From JASLCR01 sp964384345 (lineage in GTDB: Bacteria > Patescibacteriota > Saccharimonadia > Saccharimonadales > Saccharimonadaceae), in assembly GCA_964384345.1 (NCBI GenBank), contig CAYLKD010000005.1, positions 1-64,000 of the forward strand: a stretch of DNA of 64,000 bases, read 5' to 3'. Both the position numbers and the translations under genes were made by a program. Below, in pieces: positions 44,948 to 50,791 of this stretch. The notes under the pieces were generated by a model. That model saw only the letters and a list, made by a program, of their open reading frames with translations, searched no databases and was not told where the DNA came from. Each line of letters begins with the position of its first letter. The stretch's first letter is position 1.

Positions 44948-45344
44948 AAAGTATCTTTGTCTCGACATTGGTACCGTCCGTATCGGTATAGCAGTCGCTG
45001 ACCAAACGGTGCGTATCGCTGTCGCGTACGACACAATTGCGATGAATGAACCATCTTTTCGATCAGATGTCGCAGGCCTTATAACGGCTCTCGAAATCGA
45101 TACGGTTGTTTTGGGGTATCCAAGAAACCAATCAGGAGATGCGACAGCGCAATCATCATACGTCCTAGCGCGTGGTGCAGAGCTGGATGATCTTGGCGTA
45201 GAGGTGGTATATCAAGATGAATCATTGACAAGTGTTATCGCTGAACAGCGGCTAAAAGCGCGCTCCGGAGATTACACTAAGGCAGATATAGACGCAGAAG
45301 CAGCGACGATCATCCTTCAAGATTATTTGGAGTTACACGCATGA
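44934..45344 (+). CDS. ruvX: RuvX/YqgF putative Holliday-junction resolvase-like nuclease
   Basis: The protein (136 aa from the ATG at 44934; an earlier TTG is less likely) has the RNase H-like YqgF motifs: CLDIGTVRIGIAVADQT with the first Asp, VVLGYPRNQSGDATAQS, VVYQDESLTSVIAEQRL and KADIDAEAATIILQDYL with the last Asp. YqgF processes the 16S/pre-16S 5' end in E. coli and was first proposed as a resolvase. The ATG overlaps the end of the previous gene and the stop overlaps mltG (ATGA), so it is embedded in the envelope operon. Confidence 0.92.
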   Translation: MSQSRKYLCLDIGTVRIGIAVADQTVRIAVAYDTIAMNEPSFRSDVAGLITALEIDTVVLGYPRNQSGDATAQSSYVLARGAELDDLGVEVVYQDESLTSVIAEQRLKARSGDYTKADIDAEAATIILQDYLELHA

Positions 45345-46525
45345 ACGATATTCGGCCCCCACGTCAAAACACACCACAACCTTCTCCGCCATCAGTGGAC
45401 ACAGGAAAACAGAATGAAATACCACATGGTGAACCGACTGTGCCCGTAGAACTTCCGGCACTCGATCTATCTCAGGCTACCCCGCATTCATTGGAGTATA
45501 AACCATCTCGGCACATTGTACGAAAAGTGTTTATTGTGTTACTTGCATTGATAGCTCTTCTGGCAGCAGTCTCTCTTGTCGCGTACGAGACAAGTCTTGC
45601 TCCACGTACGAAGAGTGACCAGGCGAAGAGTGTACGCGTGACTGTCGATGAAGGAATGAGCCCTTCTTCAATTGCGGATCTTCTTGAAGAAAACCAATTA
45701 ATTCGAAGCGCATTTGCATTCCGTATATACAGCAAAATTCATCAGCTAGGCAATCGTTTACAAGCCGGTACCTACAGTCTTTCATCAAGTATGTCATCAA
45801 AAGATATAGCAAAAGCTCTGACATCTGGTTCAACTGAAAGCCTTACGGTGACATTTCTACCTGGGGCGACAGTGGCGCAAGATAAAAAGGTGCTCCTCGA
45901 TGCTGGATATAGCGCTGCAGAAATTGATGCAGCTTTCAGTAAGCAATATAATCATCCGTTGTTCATGACAAAACCAGCATCAGCTGATCTGGAAGGCTAT
46001 ATTTACGGAGAAACGTACAAATTTTCTGCTTCCGCAACGGTCGAAGATATTTTAACAACTACGTTCGATGAATTTTATGCCGTCATCAAAGCAGATAAAC
46101 TGACCGAAGGCTTTAAATCTCAAGGGCTTAGCTTGTATCAGGGTATTACACTGGCCTCAATTATCCAGCGTGAGGTGAACACACCTACTGATATGCGCCA
46201 AGTCGCTCAAGTTTTTCTTTTGCGTCTTAAGGACGATATATCTCTTGGCTCCGACGTCACGTACCAATATGCAGCTGATAAAATGGGCGTCGCACGCGAT
46301 CCTAGCCTCGCTTCACCCTATAATACTCGAGTAGTAAAAGGCTTACCTCCGGGTCCAATTTCTGCACCTGGTAAATCTGCACTTGATGCAGTGGCAAATC
46401 CGGCAGCTGGTGACTACGTGTTTTTTCTCAGTGGTGACGACGACAAAACATACTTTGCTCGTACCCAGGCAGAGCACGAAAAAAATATTGCCGATCACTG
46501 CCAAAAAAAGTGTCAGATTCTTTAA
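45341..46525 (+). CDS. mltG: endolytic murein transglycosylase MltG (YceG-like)
   Basis: The 394-aa protein has a Pro-rich cytoplasmic N-terminus of about 65 residues, one membrane helix (VFIVLLALIALLAAVSLVAY), a LysM-like region, and the YceG catalytic domain with LEGYIYGETYKF carrying the catalytic Glu, LASIIQREVNTPTDMRQVAQ, and the closing region SPYNTRVVKGLPPGPISAPG...AVANPA. It cuts nascent glycan strands at the membrane and may set chain length. It ends the operon that starts at 42070. The long N-terminal cytoplasmic tail is an extension over the E. coli protein. Confidence 0.94.
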   Translation: MNDIRPPRQNTPQPSPPSVDTGKQNEIPHGEPTVPVELPALDLSQATPHSLEYKPSRHIVRKVFIVLLALIALLAAVSLVAYETSLAPRTKSDQAKSVRVTVDEGMSPSSIADLLEENQLIRSAFAFRIYSKIHQLGNRLQAGTYSLSSSMSSKDIAKALTSGSTESLTVTFLPGATVAQDKKVLLDAGYSAAEIDAAFSKQYNHPLFMTKPASADLEGYIYGETYKFSASATVEDILTTTFDEFYAVIKADKLTEGFKSQGLSLYQGITLASIIQREVNTPTDMRQVAQVFLLRLKDDISLGSDVTYQYAADKMGVARDPSLASPYNTRVVKGLPPGPISAPGKSALDAVANPAAGDYVFFLSGDDDKTYFARTQAEHEKNIADHCQKKCQIL

Positions 46526-46546
46526 AAAACATAGCATAATAATATA

Positions 46547-46575
46547 TTGACAATAAAATCAAGCATTGGTACAAT
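46547..46575 (+). promoter_or_regulatory. consensus sigma70-type promoter of the LysM-CHAP gene
   Basis: TTGACA (46547-46552) and TACAAT (46570-46575) are 17 bp apart. The predicted 5' leader is about 200 nt, unlike the leaderless units elsewhere in the window. Confidence 0.75.
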
Positions 46576-46581
46576 GAATAT

Positions 46582-46781
46582 CAGCACATTACGAATACAT
46601 TGTTGGAGAAGTGATACGTCACATCTTTCACAGTCGACGTAATGAGCCTACCAAAACTGTCGTACGGACACCGAATTAGAACAATTTTGCTAAATACTAA
46701 CTAACATAATCGGTCGAACACACGTGTCCCATTCCTGCGAGAAGTAAGACATATTATGGTAGAAGCCTACAAGGAGTAATC
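46582..46781 (+). other. long 5' leader of the LysM-CHAP mRNA
   Basis: About 200 nt with no supported ORF separate the promoter from the ribosome-binding site AAGGAG at 46771-46776. Short inverted repeats (TGATACGTCA, and TGTC-GTACG-GACA) are present. I do not recognise a known riboswitch, but the length suggests regulation at the RNA level. Confidence 0.4.
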
Positions 46782-47993
46782 CTGTGGCAGGAGAATCAAA
46801 TTCGTACTCAGAATGTATCAGGTGCAATCATTACACCGTCAAAAGCGCTAAAAACGTCGCTGATTTCTAAAAGTAAAAAATCTCATGCTAAAGCATACAT
46901 TCCTGGACCAAAAATAGCCGGCTACGTCGGTGTGTTTCTTTTATTGGTAGGAATTGTGGCAATTGGCTACCAAAACCCAGAACATGATCGTACGGTTGCA
47001 AATCAGACCGTTGTCACAAATGGTCTTGCAACCGTCAATCAAGCCGCAAAAGATACAAAACAAGCTCCGTCAGTTGATGAAATAGTAGCGACAGATGTCG
47101 CAGCTAGTCTAACGGAGCGTGCCAATCTTCCACTTGCCTCAAATGTCGCGAATACAGCGCTATCACTTGCAGCGAAAAGCGAACTTGCTCAGACAGATGA
47201 TACAACAATTTCAAAGCCACAAATTGTGCAATCATCAACCGGACGCAGTATGCAAACATATGTTGGCGTCGTAGGAGATACTATTCCTGCTCTCGCTGCC
47301 AAATACGGCGTGAGTGCAGACACAATTCGGTGGGCAAACAATCTCACGACTGACAACGTTAACCCAGGTCAAAAATTGACAATCTTACCAGTTAGCGGTG
47401 TGCTGTATACTGTCAAATCTGGAGACACCGTACAGACTATTTCCGAAAAATATCAGGCTAATAGTCAACGTGTCATCTCATATAATGACTTAGACCTTTC
47501 GGGTGCAAAAGAGGGCCAACAGCTTATTCTACCTGGTGGTGTTCTCCCTGAAAATGAACGACCTGGCTACGTTGCTCCTGTTGCGGCAGTCGCTGCACCA
47601 TCACAAGGATATTCTGATAGAGGTGGCTACGTTATCAATTCAAATGTAGGCGTCTCAGCTGGAAATCGTTATGCTTATGGAAACTGTACGTGGTATGCAT
47701 ACAACCGCCGTGCTCAGCTCGGACGTCCTGTCGGAAGTTTCTGGGGTAATGCAAATACGTGGGGCGTTAATGCTCGTGCAGCTGGCTACCAAGTCGACTA
47801 CACGCCATCAGCGGGTGCAGTACTCGTCGACGGTGCTGGCTATTATGGCCACGTGGCCGTTGTCGAAAGTGTCCAGCCAAACGGTGATATCGTCGTCAGT
47901 GAAATGAATAACTACGCCTACGGTGGATTCGGTATCGTGAATAACCGCACGATCTCAGCTGGTCAAGCTAGTTCATACCAGTACATTCACTAG
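46782..47993 (+). CDS. LysM-CHAP peptidoglycan hydrolase, start codon unclear
   Basis: After one membrane helix (GYVGVFLLLVGIVAIGY) the protein has two LysM repeats (TYVGVVGDTIPALAAKYGVS; YTVKSGDTVQTISEKYQANS) and a C-terminal CHAP domain with catalytic Cys in GNCTWYAYNRR and His in YYGHVAVVE. It should bind and cut peptidoglycan outside the membrane. The first ATG/GTG/TTG in frame, GTG 46932, would cut into the helix; the frame is open back to 46710, and AAGGAG at 46771-46776 points to a CTG at 46782. A GTG at 46784 is in the wrong frame and stops after 28 codons. Either a CTG start or a one-base error is implied. Confidence 0.85.
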   Translation: MWQENQIRTQNVSGAIITPSKALKTSLISKSKKSHAKAYIPGPKIAGYVGVFLLLVGIVAIGYQNPEHDRTVANQTVVTNGLATVNQAAKDTKQAPSVDEIVATDVAASLTERANLPLASNVANTALSLAAKSELAQTDDTTISKPQIVQSSTGRSMQTYVGVVGDTIPALAAKYGVSADTIRWANNLTTDNVNPGQKLTILPVSGVLYTVKSGDTVQTISEKYQANSQRVISYNDLDLSGAKEGQQLILPGGVLPENERPGYVAPVAAVAAPSQGYSDRGGYVINSNVGVSAGNRYAYGNCTWYAYNRRAQLGRPVGSFWGNANTWGVNARAAGYQVDYTPSAGAVLVDGAGYYGHVAVVESVQPNGDIVVSEMNNYAYGGFGIVNNRTISAGQASSYQYIH

Positions 47994-48015
47994 TTCTTTG
48001 CAGCTATATCATTAC

Positions 48016-48045
48016 AAAAACACCGGTCATCTCACCGGTGTTTTT
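48016..48045. terminator. terminator after the LysM-CHAP gene
   Basis: AAAAACACCGGT pairs with ACCGGTGTTTTT over 12 bp with a 6-nt loop, followed by weak T-rich sequence; it can act in both directions. Confidence 0.85.
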
Positions 48046-48055
48046 GATATCATGC

Positions 48056-48061
48056 TACACT
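48056..48061 (+). promoter_or_regulatory. -10 box, leaderless obg
   Basis: TACACT lies 9 nt before the ATG at 48071. This supports the ATG over the upstream in-frame TTG at 48038, which falls inside the terminator. Confidence 0.55.
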
Positions 48062-48070
48062 AGTAACATA

Positions 48071-49369
48071 ATGTTTGTTGATACAGCGAAAGTACTAGTC
48101 GAAGCAGGACGAGGCGGCAATGGTGTCGTTAGTTTTCGTCGTGAGATATACATCGACAAAGGCGGACCAGATGGCGGTGATGGCGGCAAGGGTGGCGATG
48201 TTATTTTCGAAGCCACAAAGAACCTCAATACGCTTCTCGATTTTCGCTACAAACCAGAACTGCGGGCTAAGCCAGGACAAGCTGGCTCAAAACAGAATAT
48301 GCGAGGGCGATCTGGGCAAGATTTAATTGTTAAAGTACCAATGGGTACGGTCGTCAAACGCGGCGGCACAGCAATCGCCGATCTCATCAATGATGGCCAG
48401 CAGGTGATCATTGCTAAAGGTGGTGACGGTGGCTACGGCAATGCACACTTTAAGTCCTCAACTCGTCAAACACCCCGCCTTGCGGAGCTAGGCGAAGTTG
48501 GGGATACATTCGAAGCAGAGCTTGAGCTCAAACTGCTCGCAGATGTTGGCCTAGTGGGCTTTCCAAATGCTGGTAAATCGACATTCCTCAGCGTTGTTTC
48601 AAACGCGCGACCAGAAATCGCTGATTATGCATTTACGACCTTGACTCCAAATCTGGGTGTTGCTGATATTGATGACGGCAGCCTCCTGATTGCCGATATC
48701 CCTGGACTCATCGAAGGCGCGAGCGCAGGGAAGGGTCTAGGCGATGCATTTTTGCGCCATGTTGAGCGTACCTCTGTGTTACTTCATCTAATTGATGTTT
48801 ATGCCGAAGATATAGCCAAAGACTACAAAACGATTCGTTTAGAGCTAGCGAGCTATAGCCCTGAGCTACTCAGACGCCCCGAAGTCATTGCGCTCACTAA
48901 ATGTGAAGGTCTCGACAAAGAACTACTCGACATGCAAATCGAAGCACTGCAGCAAGTATCAGGAGATACCGAAATAATCACGATCTCTTCGCAGGCTGGT
49001 ATCAATCTCAAAGAAGTACTGCGTAGTCTGAAAGGTCACGTACAAATTGCTCGTGAGACGGCAGCCGAAGAAGAGATCGAAAGCGGCATCCCTGTCATAG
49101 GGCTGACTGATGCCGCTGAAGAAAAGTCATGGAAGGTGACCACCGAAGACGACACGGATGACGCCAAGCGATACGTCGTATCGGGTCACAAGATCGAAAA
49201 GTTTGCCGCCCGCACGAATTTCGATCAATACCAAGCAATTAATCGTCTCCGTGATATCATGAAAAAAATGGGTATTGTCCACGAATTACAGCGACAAGGA
49301 GCTGACGGCGCGTCCAATATTCGGATAGGTCATCACATATTTACGCTTCTCGAACAACGCGACGAGTAA
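48071..49369 (+). CDS. obg: Obg-family GTPase
   Basis: The protein (432 aa from this ATG) has the Gly-rich OBG domain (VEAGRGGNGVVSFRREIYID, GGDGGKGGDV), the GTPase with G1 GFPNAGKS, G3 DIPGLIEGASAGKGLGDAFL, and a G4 reading TKCE where [NT]KxD is usual, so Asp is replaced by Glu. The C-terminal OCT domain is present (YVVSGHKIEKFAARTNFDQY). Obg is an essential GTPase in 50S maturation and stress control. It is a single-gene unit, flanked by a terminator upstream and the GC-rich cassettes downstream. Confidence 0.95.
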   Translation: MFVDTAKVLVEAGRGGNGVVSFRREIYIDKGGPDGGDGGKGGDVIFEATKNLNTLLDFRYKPELRAKPGQAGSKQNMRGRSGQDLIVKVPMGTVVKRGGTAIADLINDGQQVIIAKGGDGGYGNAHFKSSTRQTPRLAELGEVGDTFEAELELKLLADVGLVGFPNAGKSTFLSVVSNARPEIADYAFTTLTPNLGVADIDDGSLLIADIPGLIEGASAGKGLGDAFLRHVERTSVLLHLIDVYAEDIAKDYKTIRLELASYSPELLRRPEVIALTKCEGLDKELLDMQIEALQQVSGDTEIITISSQAGINLKEVLRSLKGHVQIARETAAEEEIESGIPVIGLTDAAEEKSWKVTTEDDTDDAKRYVVSGHKIEKFAARTNFDQYQAINRLRDIMKKMGIVHELQRQGADGASNIRIGHHIFTLLEQRDE

Positions 49370-49374
49370 TATTG

Positions 49375-49403
49375 TTGACATTAATCGATATTTCTGATAA
49401 AAT
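49375..49403 (+). promoter_or_regulatory. consensus promoter of GC-rich cassette 1
   Basis: TTGACA (49375-49380) and TAAAAT (49398-49403) with a 17-bp spacer lie directly after the obg stop. The start of transcription would be near 49410, about 160 nt before the first small ORF. Confidence 0.7.
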
Positions 49404-49451
49404 ACCTTTTATCCTTGATTGAGATACTTTTTTATCCCTCAAGTGACACCT

Positions 49452-49468
49452 TAACATGTCAGATAGCT
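49452..49468 (+). repeat. left arm of a 17-bp inverted repeat enclosing cassette 1
   Basis: TAACATGTCAGATAGCT here is the exact reverse complement of 50174-50190. The two arms are 705 bp apart and bracket the GC-rich segment. Confidence 0.9.
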
Positions 49469-49479
49469 ATTAAGTGATA

Positions 49480-49534
49480 TCTCGGCTGCATACATACGCA
49501 TCAACCCTATTGGTACGTAGCTATGCAGTCGAGA
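49480..49534 (+). promoter_or_regulatory. long hairpin in the leader of cassette 1
   Basis: Positions 49480-49492 pair with 49522-49534 over 13 bp with one G-U, and an inner TACG/CGTA helix forms within the loop. It ends 21 nt before the AAGGAG of the first small ORF, so it may affect translation. Confidence 0.6.
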
Positions 49535-49569
49535 CATCCGGTCCCGACACTACGCAAGGAGACAGCACC

Positions 49570-49716
49570 ATGCGACACAGCATCCGCAACACCCCGCCGG
49601 ACACCGGCGTCATCACCAACATCGGCCAGGGCCAGATCCTCAGCGCGGCGCCCACCAGGCGCAACACGACCAGCTCGTCGGCGGCCGGCCTCGTCGACTT
49701 CGTCAGCATCACCTGA
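49570..49716 (+). CDS. small protein of cassette 1, 48 aa, extreme GC third positions
   Basis: AAGGAG (49556-49561) precedes the ATG by 8 nt. The 48-aa product (begins MRHSIRNTPPDTG, ends AAGLVDFVSIT) has no cysteine and no membrane helix and matches no family I know. Of its 47 codons after the ATG, 46 end in G or C, which is very unlike the flanking obg and sbcB genes and is typical of high-GC Actinobacteria. This supports real coding and a foreign origin. A longer in-frame extension to 49474 lacks a ribosome-binding site. Confidence 0.55.
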   Translation: MRHSIRNTPPDTGVITNIGQGQILSAAPTRRNTTSSSAAGLVDFVSIT

Positions 49717-49808
49717 TCGACCGCCGGCGTCGGCCGGGCTCACTCATCTGAGCTCGGCCGAGCCCTGGCACGGCTACTCCACGCCCAAGCTCCCAGCGGG
49801 AGCAAATC

Positions 49809-49886
49809 GTGAACCCGCATGGGCGCTCGATGCGCCCCTCGTCAATCACCGGGCTGACCGTCGGACGGTCCAAAAGCCCGGAGTAG
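49809..49886 (+). CDS. candidate micro-ORF of cassette 1, 25 aa, GTG start
   Basis: GGGAG (49798-49802) stands 6 nt before a GTG that opens 25 codons (MNPHGRSMRPSSITG at the N-terminus). Twenty of the 24 codons after the start end in G or C. Its last part coincides with a strong hairpin (49849-49881), so coding and structure overlap. Support is modest and no function is suggested. Confidence 0.35.
   Translation: MNPHGRSMRPSSITGLTVGRSKSPE
49849..49881 (+). other. nested GC-rich hairpin in cassette 1
   Basis: CCGGGCT (49849-49855) pairs with AGCCCGG (49875-49881), enclosing GACCGT/ACGGTC with a 3-nt loop. It lies just upstream of the AAAGGAG of the first MVRIR micro-ORF. Confidence 0.65.
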
Positions 49887-49903
49887 ATCCGAAAGGAGTA
49901 GCC

Positions 49904-49933
49904 ATGGTCCGAATCAGGGACCAGACTCGCTGA
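49904..49933 (+). CDS. micro-ORF 1 of the MVRIR pair (9 aa)
   Basis: AAAGGAG lies 5 nt before this ATG, ideal spacing. The peptide is MVRIRDQTR. A hairpin (49905-49910 with 49918-49923) covers the start and another (49926-49932 with 49936-49942) covers the stop. The first five codons match those of the ORF at 50000 apart from two synonymous changes, which suggests selection on the peptide. It could be a leader peptide or a minimal product. Confidence 0.4.
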   Translation: MVRIRDQTR

Positions 49934-49999
49934 ATCAGCGAGCACGGTGAAGAACTCACGCCATCGAACCACACGGCAAGGAAGGGATTGGGCCACACC

Positions 50000-50029
50000 A
50001 TGGTACGGATCAGGATCGGGATTCACTAG
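50000..50029 (+). CDS. micro-ORF 2 of the MVRIR pair (9 aa)
   Basis: The peptide is MVRIRIGIH, preceded by AAGGAAGGGA with a longer spacer of 12 nt. Positions 49998-50014 repeat 49902-49918 with two differences, both synonymous in the VRIR codons. Its TAG abuts a multi-branched RNA element (50030-50114), an arrangement like a leader peptide before an attenuator. Confidence 0.4.
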   Translation: MVRIRIGIH

Positions 50030-50114
50030 GGCGTTCCTTCACCTCCTTGTGAGGATAGGTTACAGCCACGGTTCGAGTGGCGGCCCCACACGGGGCTAAC
50101 CTCGAAGGAGCGCC
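50030..50114 (+). ncRNA. multi-branched structured RNA element in cassette 1
   Basis: An 11-bp closing stem (50030-50040 with 50104-50114, one G-U) encloses a CCTC/GAGG hairpin and a GGTTA/TAACC helix (50058-50062 with 50097-50101). That helix itself holds two hairpins: GCCAC-GGTTCGA-GTGGC and GCCCC-ACAC-GGGGC. The nested perfect helices are too many to be casual. The 3' side of the closing stem includes GAAGGAG, so pairing would hide a ribosome-binding site. I do not recognise the class. Confidence 0.5.
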
Positions 50115-50174
50115 TTGATCGTACAACTCTGGGTGGCGCGCGACCGAGTCGCGCGCCACCCAGTCCATCTTTAA
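50115..50174 (+). CDS. doubtful 19-codon TTG ORF over the cassette 1 terminator
   Basis: GAAGGAG (50104-50110) is 4 nt before a TTG that opens 19 codons (MIVQLWVARDRVARH...). Most of it lies inside the terminator hairpin, so it may be chance. It is listed because the ribosome-binding site is good and is sequestered in the upstream RNA structure. Confidence 0.15.
   Translation: MIVQLWVARDRVARHPVHL
50129..50172 (+). terminator. 16-bp GC-rich terminator of cassette 1
   Basis: CTGGGTGGCGCGCGAC pairs perfectly with 50148-50163 around a CGA loop and is followed by TCCATCTTT. Confidence 0.8.
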
Positions 50175-50190
50175 GCTATCTGACATGTTA
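50174..50190 (-). repeat. right arm of the 17-bp inverted repeat
   Basis: This is the exact reverse complement of 49452-49468. It lies just beyond the terminator hairpin and before the second, T6-ended terminator. Confidence 0.9.
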
Positions 50191-50208
50191 TATCAATCTT
50201 TTGTATAT

Positions 50209-50230
50209 AAGCACCGCCAAGGTGTTTTTT
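50209..50230 (+). terminator. second terminator after cassette 1
   Basis: AAGCACC and GGTGTTT pair over 7 bp (one G-U) with a 5-nt loop and run into TTTTTT. Read-through to here would include both arms of the inverted repeat in one RNA. Confidence 0.65.
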
Positions 50231-50236
50231 GTTGCC

Positions 50237-50264
50237 TTGACAAACGCATCATTCGGCGTATAAT
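50237..50264 (+). promoter_or_regulatory. consensus promoter of GC-rich cassette 2
   Basis: TTGACA (50237-50242) and TATAAT (50259-50264) have a 16-bp spacer. The leader to the 69-aa ORF would be about 185 nt. Confidence 0.75.
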
Positions 50265-50272
50265 GATTTCAT

Positions 50273-50449
50273 AACCAAGTTGAGCTATATACGACTAGTT
50301 CGCAGCCTTGTGATATATTGCAGGACGACCGCTCCTTGGTTCGTACGTGTCAGGAATACGTCGCACTGTATTCAGATAAGGTAGCCACTGCTAGAAGTTT
50401 CGAGCACTGACTGTCTTACCCGAGTTACACACCCACCTCTCCTAGGAGA
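50273..50449 (+). promoter_or_regulatory. structured leader of cassette 2
   Basis: AACCAAG-TT-GAGC (50273-50285) pairs with GCTCCTTGGTT (50331-50341), closing a branched region with a TATATA/TATAT helix. GAATAC/GTATTC (50354-50359, 50368-50373) forms a second hairpin. The ribosome-binding site sits in a perfect 12-bp palindrome TCTCCTAGGAGA (50438-50449). Translation control by RNA folding is likely but unproven. Confidence 0.5.
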
Positions 50450-50455
50450 TCAACC

Positions 50456-50665
50456 ATGTCAGACACTGGAATGACCAACACCAGGACCGCACCCATCGAG
50501 TACGGTGGTCGTTCGGCACTCGCACTCCTGCAGCCGTCCATACCCCCTCGTCATCCCGACGCGCCGGTCCTCAGGAGCCCTCAGCCGGTCATCTCGACCG
50601 ACCCGGCGATGCACTGCACCGGGTTCGTGAACCCGGTGTGCGACGGCACGGTGCGCACCGCCTGA
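50456..50665 (+). CDS. small protein of cassette 2, 69 aa, GC-rich codons
   Basis: TAGGAG (50443-50448) lies 7 nt before the ATG. The product starts MSDTGMTNTRTAPIEYGGR, is Pro-rich in the middle (PSIPPRHPDAPVL) and ends with a two-Cys tail, MHCTGFVNPVCDGTVRTA. Of 68 codons after the ATG 54 end in G or C, and the last 27 all do. No family is recognised. The leader-like N-terminus and short Cys/Thr-containing tail recall a peptide precursor, but no modifying enzyme is nearby, so that is speculation. Confidence 0.55.
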   Translation: MSDTGMTNTRTAPIEYGGRSALALLQPSIPPRHPDAPVLRSPQPVISTDPAMHCTGFVNPVCDGTVRTA

Positions 50666-50677
50666 CACGACACCCCT

Positions 50678-50718
50678 CCGGTTACCCGGCTCCGCCACGC
50701 GCGGAGCCGGGTAACCGG
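50678..50718 (+). terminator. 18-bp GC-rich terminator of cassette 2
   Basis: CCGGTTACCCGGCTCCGC pairs perfectly with 50701-50718 across a 5-nt loop. It is of the same style as the cassette 1 terminator and lacks a strong T-run. Confidence 0.8.
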
Positions 50719-50740
50719 CACACCAAGTTTTGCTATCGAT

Positions 50741-50767
50741 ACTCATCTTCTGATGAGTGTTTTTTTG
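50741..50767 (+). terminator. T-tailed terminator before sbcB
   Basis: ACTCATC and GATGAGT pair around TTCT, then GTTTTTTTTG follows; a standard Rho-independent terminator in the AT-rich style of the rest of the genome. Confidence 0.8.
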
Positions 50768-50778
50768 TATAACCTGGG

Positions 50779-50784
50779 TATACT
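50779..50784 (+). promoter_or_regulatory. -10 box, leaderless sbcB
   Basis: TATACT lies 7 nt before the ATG at 50792. An AGGAGG sits between them only one base from the ATG, too close to work as a Shine-Dalgarno sequence. Confidence 0.55.
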
Positions 50785-50791
50785 AGGAGGT

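Noticed and set aside
46784..46870. 28-codon GTG ORF before LysM-CHAP
   Set aside because: Its peptide looks random, while the other frame continues smoothly into the membrane helix.
49523..49933. 136-codon Pro/Arg-rich frame across cassette 1
   Set aside because: It runs out of frame through the better-supported 48-aa ORF and hairpins, and its start has no ribosome-binding site; open length is expected in GC-rich DNA.
50065..50081. T-arm-like hairpin GCCAC-GGTTCGA-GTGGC as part of a tRNA or tmRNA
   Set aside because: No acceptor stem, anticodon arm or CCA end can be formed around it; it is better explained as one branch of the local RNA element.
50785..50790. AGGAGG as the Shine-Dalgarno sequence of sbcB
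   Set aside because: It is one base from the ATG, too close, and directly follows the -10 box, so it would be mostly untranscribed.
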